Shown here: piece after piece, positions 4,820 to 5,014 of the stretch
Layout: each line of letters starts with the position of its first letter
How positions within the stretch are numbered: position 1 is the first letter of the stretch
NCBI GenBank assembly: GCA_934177025.1
Contig: CAKPPA010000086.1
Span: forward strand, 1 to 5,014
Origin: an uncultured Clostridia bacterium
GTDB lineage: Bacteria > Bacillota > Clostridia > Christensenellales > CAG-314
Reading direction: 5' to 3'
DNA: 5,014 nucleotides
Translations under genes and position numbers: made by a program
Notes under the pieces: model-generated
Databases searched by the model: none
Told to the model about the DNA's origin: nothing
What the model saw: the letters and a program-made list of their open reading frames with translations, nothing else

Positions 4820-4932
4820 TATGCCTTCCGTTTTCTTGCCGCCTTCGCGCTCCGTCCGTACTTCAAACTTGTTTGTAACGCTCCGAAGGCACAAAAAAGC
4901 CTTCTACGCTATTCCGTCGCTACCGCTCCTTA
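4820..4932. other. 113-bp linker between the two tRNA-tail repeats
   Basis: No gene or tRNA body is supported here. The plus strand is pyrimidine-rich, and CGCTCC occurs three times (4849-4854, 4879-4884, 4924-4929 approximately). A 6-bp hairpin (GAAGGC 4885-4890 with GCCTTC 4899-4904, loop ACAAAAAA) has no T run after it on either strand. The linker may be the unique part of a longer repeated unit of 195 bp. Confidence 0.5.
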
Positions 4933-4953
4933 CAAGTCCTGTCATTCGCACCA
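4933..4953 (+). pseudogene. 3'-terminal fragment of tRNA-Leu(CAG)
   Basis: Twenty-one bases identical to the end of tRNA-Leu(CAG) (4738-4758): half the T loop, the T-stem 3' strand, the acceptor 3' strand and ACCA. The preceding sequence has no acceptor 5' strand, D arm or anticodon arm, so no tRNA can form. Such tails are typical of integration (att) sites or partial duplication. Confidence 0.85.
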
Positions 4954-4982
4954 CGGCGGCTACGTTTTTCGTCGGCGCACGT

Positions 4983-5013
4983 AAGACTTGCTTTTAACCA
5001 AGCAAGTCTTTTT
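4983..5013 (+). terminator. Second copy of the tRNA operon terminator
   Basis: AAGACTTGCTT (4983-4993) and AAGCAAGTCTT (5000-5010) form the same 11-bp stem as at 4788-4818, with loop TTAACC and T run to 5013. No intact gene lies between the two terminators, so it has no obvious transcript of its own to end. Confidence 0.85.
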
Positions 5014-5014
5014 G

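Larger units (their letters stand above)
4933..5014 (+). repeat. 82-bp direct repeat, copy B (reaches the window end)
   Basis: This is the second copy of 4738-4819, offset by exactly 195 bp. It starts abruptly in the T loop, without the 5' part of the tRNA, and is still matching at the last base of the window, so its true right end is unknown. Confidence 0.95.

Noticed and set aside
4885..4904. Hairpin GAAGGC/GCCTTC as a third terminator
   Set aside because: The A/T run is in the loop and no T run follows the stem on either strand.
4716..4997. 93-codon plus-strand frame with repeated peptides (PVIRTTAATFFVG twice)
   Set aside because: It translates the end of tRNA-Leu, the terminator and their direct repeat; the repeated peptide comes from the DNA repeat.

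Overview
The window looks like chromosomal DNA from a bacterium of the class Clostridia (Firmicutes). The evidence is a DUF4364 winged-helix protein (a family I know essentially from Clostridia), a MazF toxin very close to Bacillus EndoA and sitting next to acpS, strong AGGAGG-type ribosome sites, textbook sigma-A promoters with 17-bp spacers, and CCA-encoding tRNA genes. I cannot name the genus. No complete mobile element, phage gene or CRISPR array is visible.

Layout. (1) Bases 1-135: the last 35 codons of a gene, possibly an EF-G/EF-2-like factor, ending in a strong intrinsic terminator. (2) Bases 191-2045: three genes on the plus strand joined by two ATGA overlaps: recX (RecA modulator), a P1/DmpA-family self-processing peptidase, and acpS (holo-ACP synthase). 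(3) Bases 2143-2502: a MazF/EndoA endoribonuclease toxin, 97 bp after acpS, with no antitoxin gene beside it. Its 3' end runs into a six-copy array with an exact 25-bp period (2481-2630) that leads into a hairpin. (4) Bases 2769-3530, minus strand: an unrecognised 253-residue protein whose promoter places the predicted transcription start on the A of its ATG, so the mRNA may be leaderless. (5) Bases 3637-4522, plus strand: a sigma-A promoter, an HPr-like protein lacking the phosphorylatable histidine, and the DUF4364 protein. (6) Bases 4525-4818: a consensus promoter, tRNA-Leu(GAG), tRNA-Leu(CAG) and a terminator. (7) Bases 4738-5014: an 82-bp block made of the 3' end of tRNA-Leu(CAG) plus its terminator is repeated 195 bp downstream, without the rest of the tRNA, up to the last base of the window.

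How the parts fit. Most of the window is housekeeping: recombination control, carrier-protein activation and leucine decoding. The points that stand out are the solitary MazF with a possible own-target site in its leader, the 25-bp array at its 3' end, the possibly leaderless orphan gene, and the duplicated tRNA-tail/terminator block. None is shown to be a new system; the array and the tRNA-tail block are the structures least explained by ordinary annotation.
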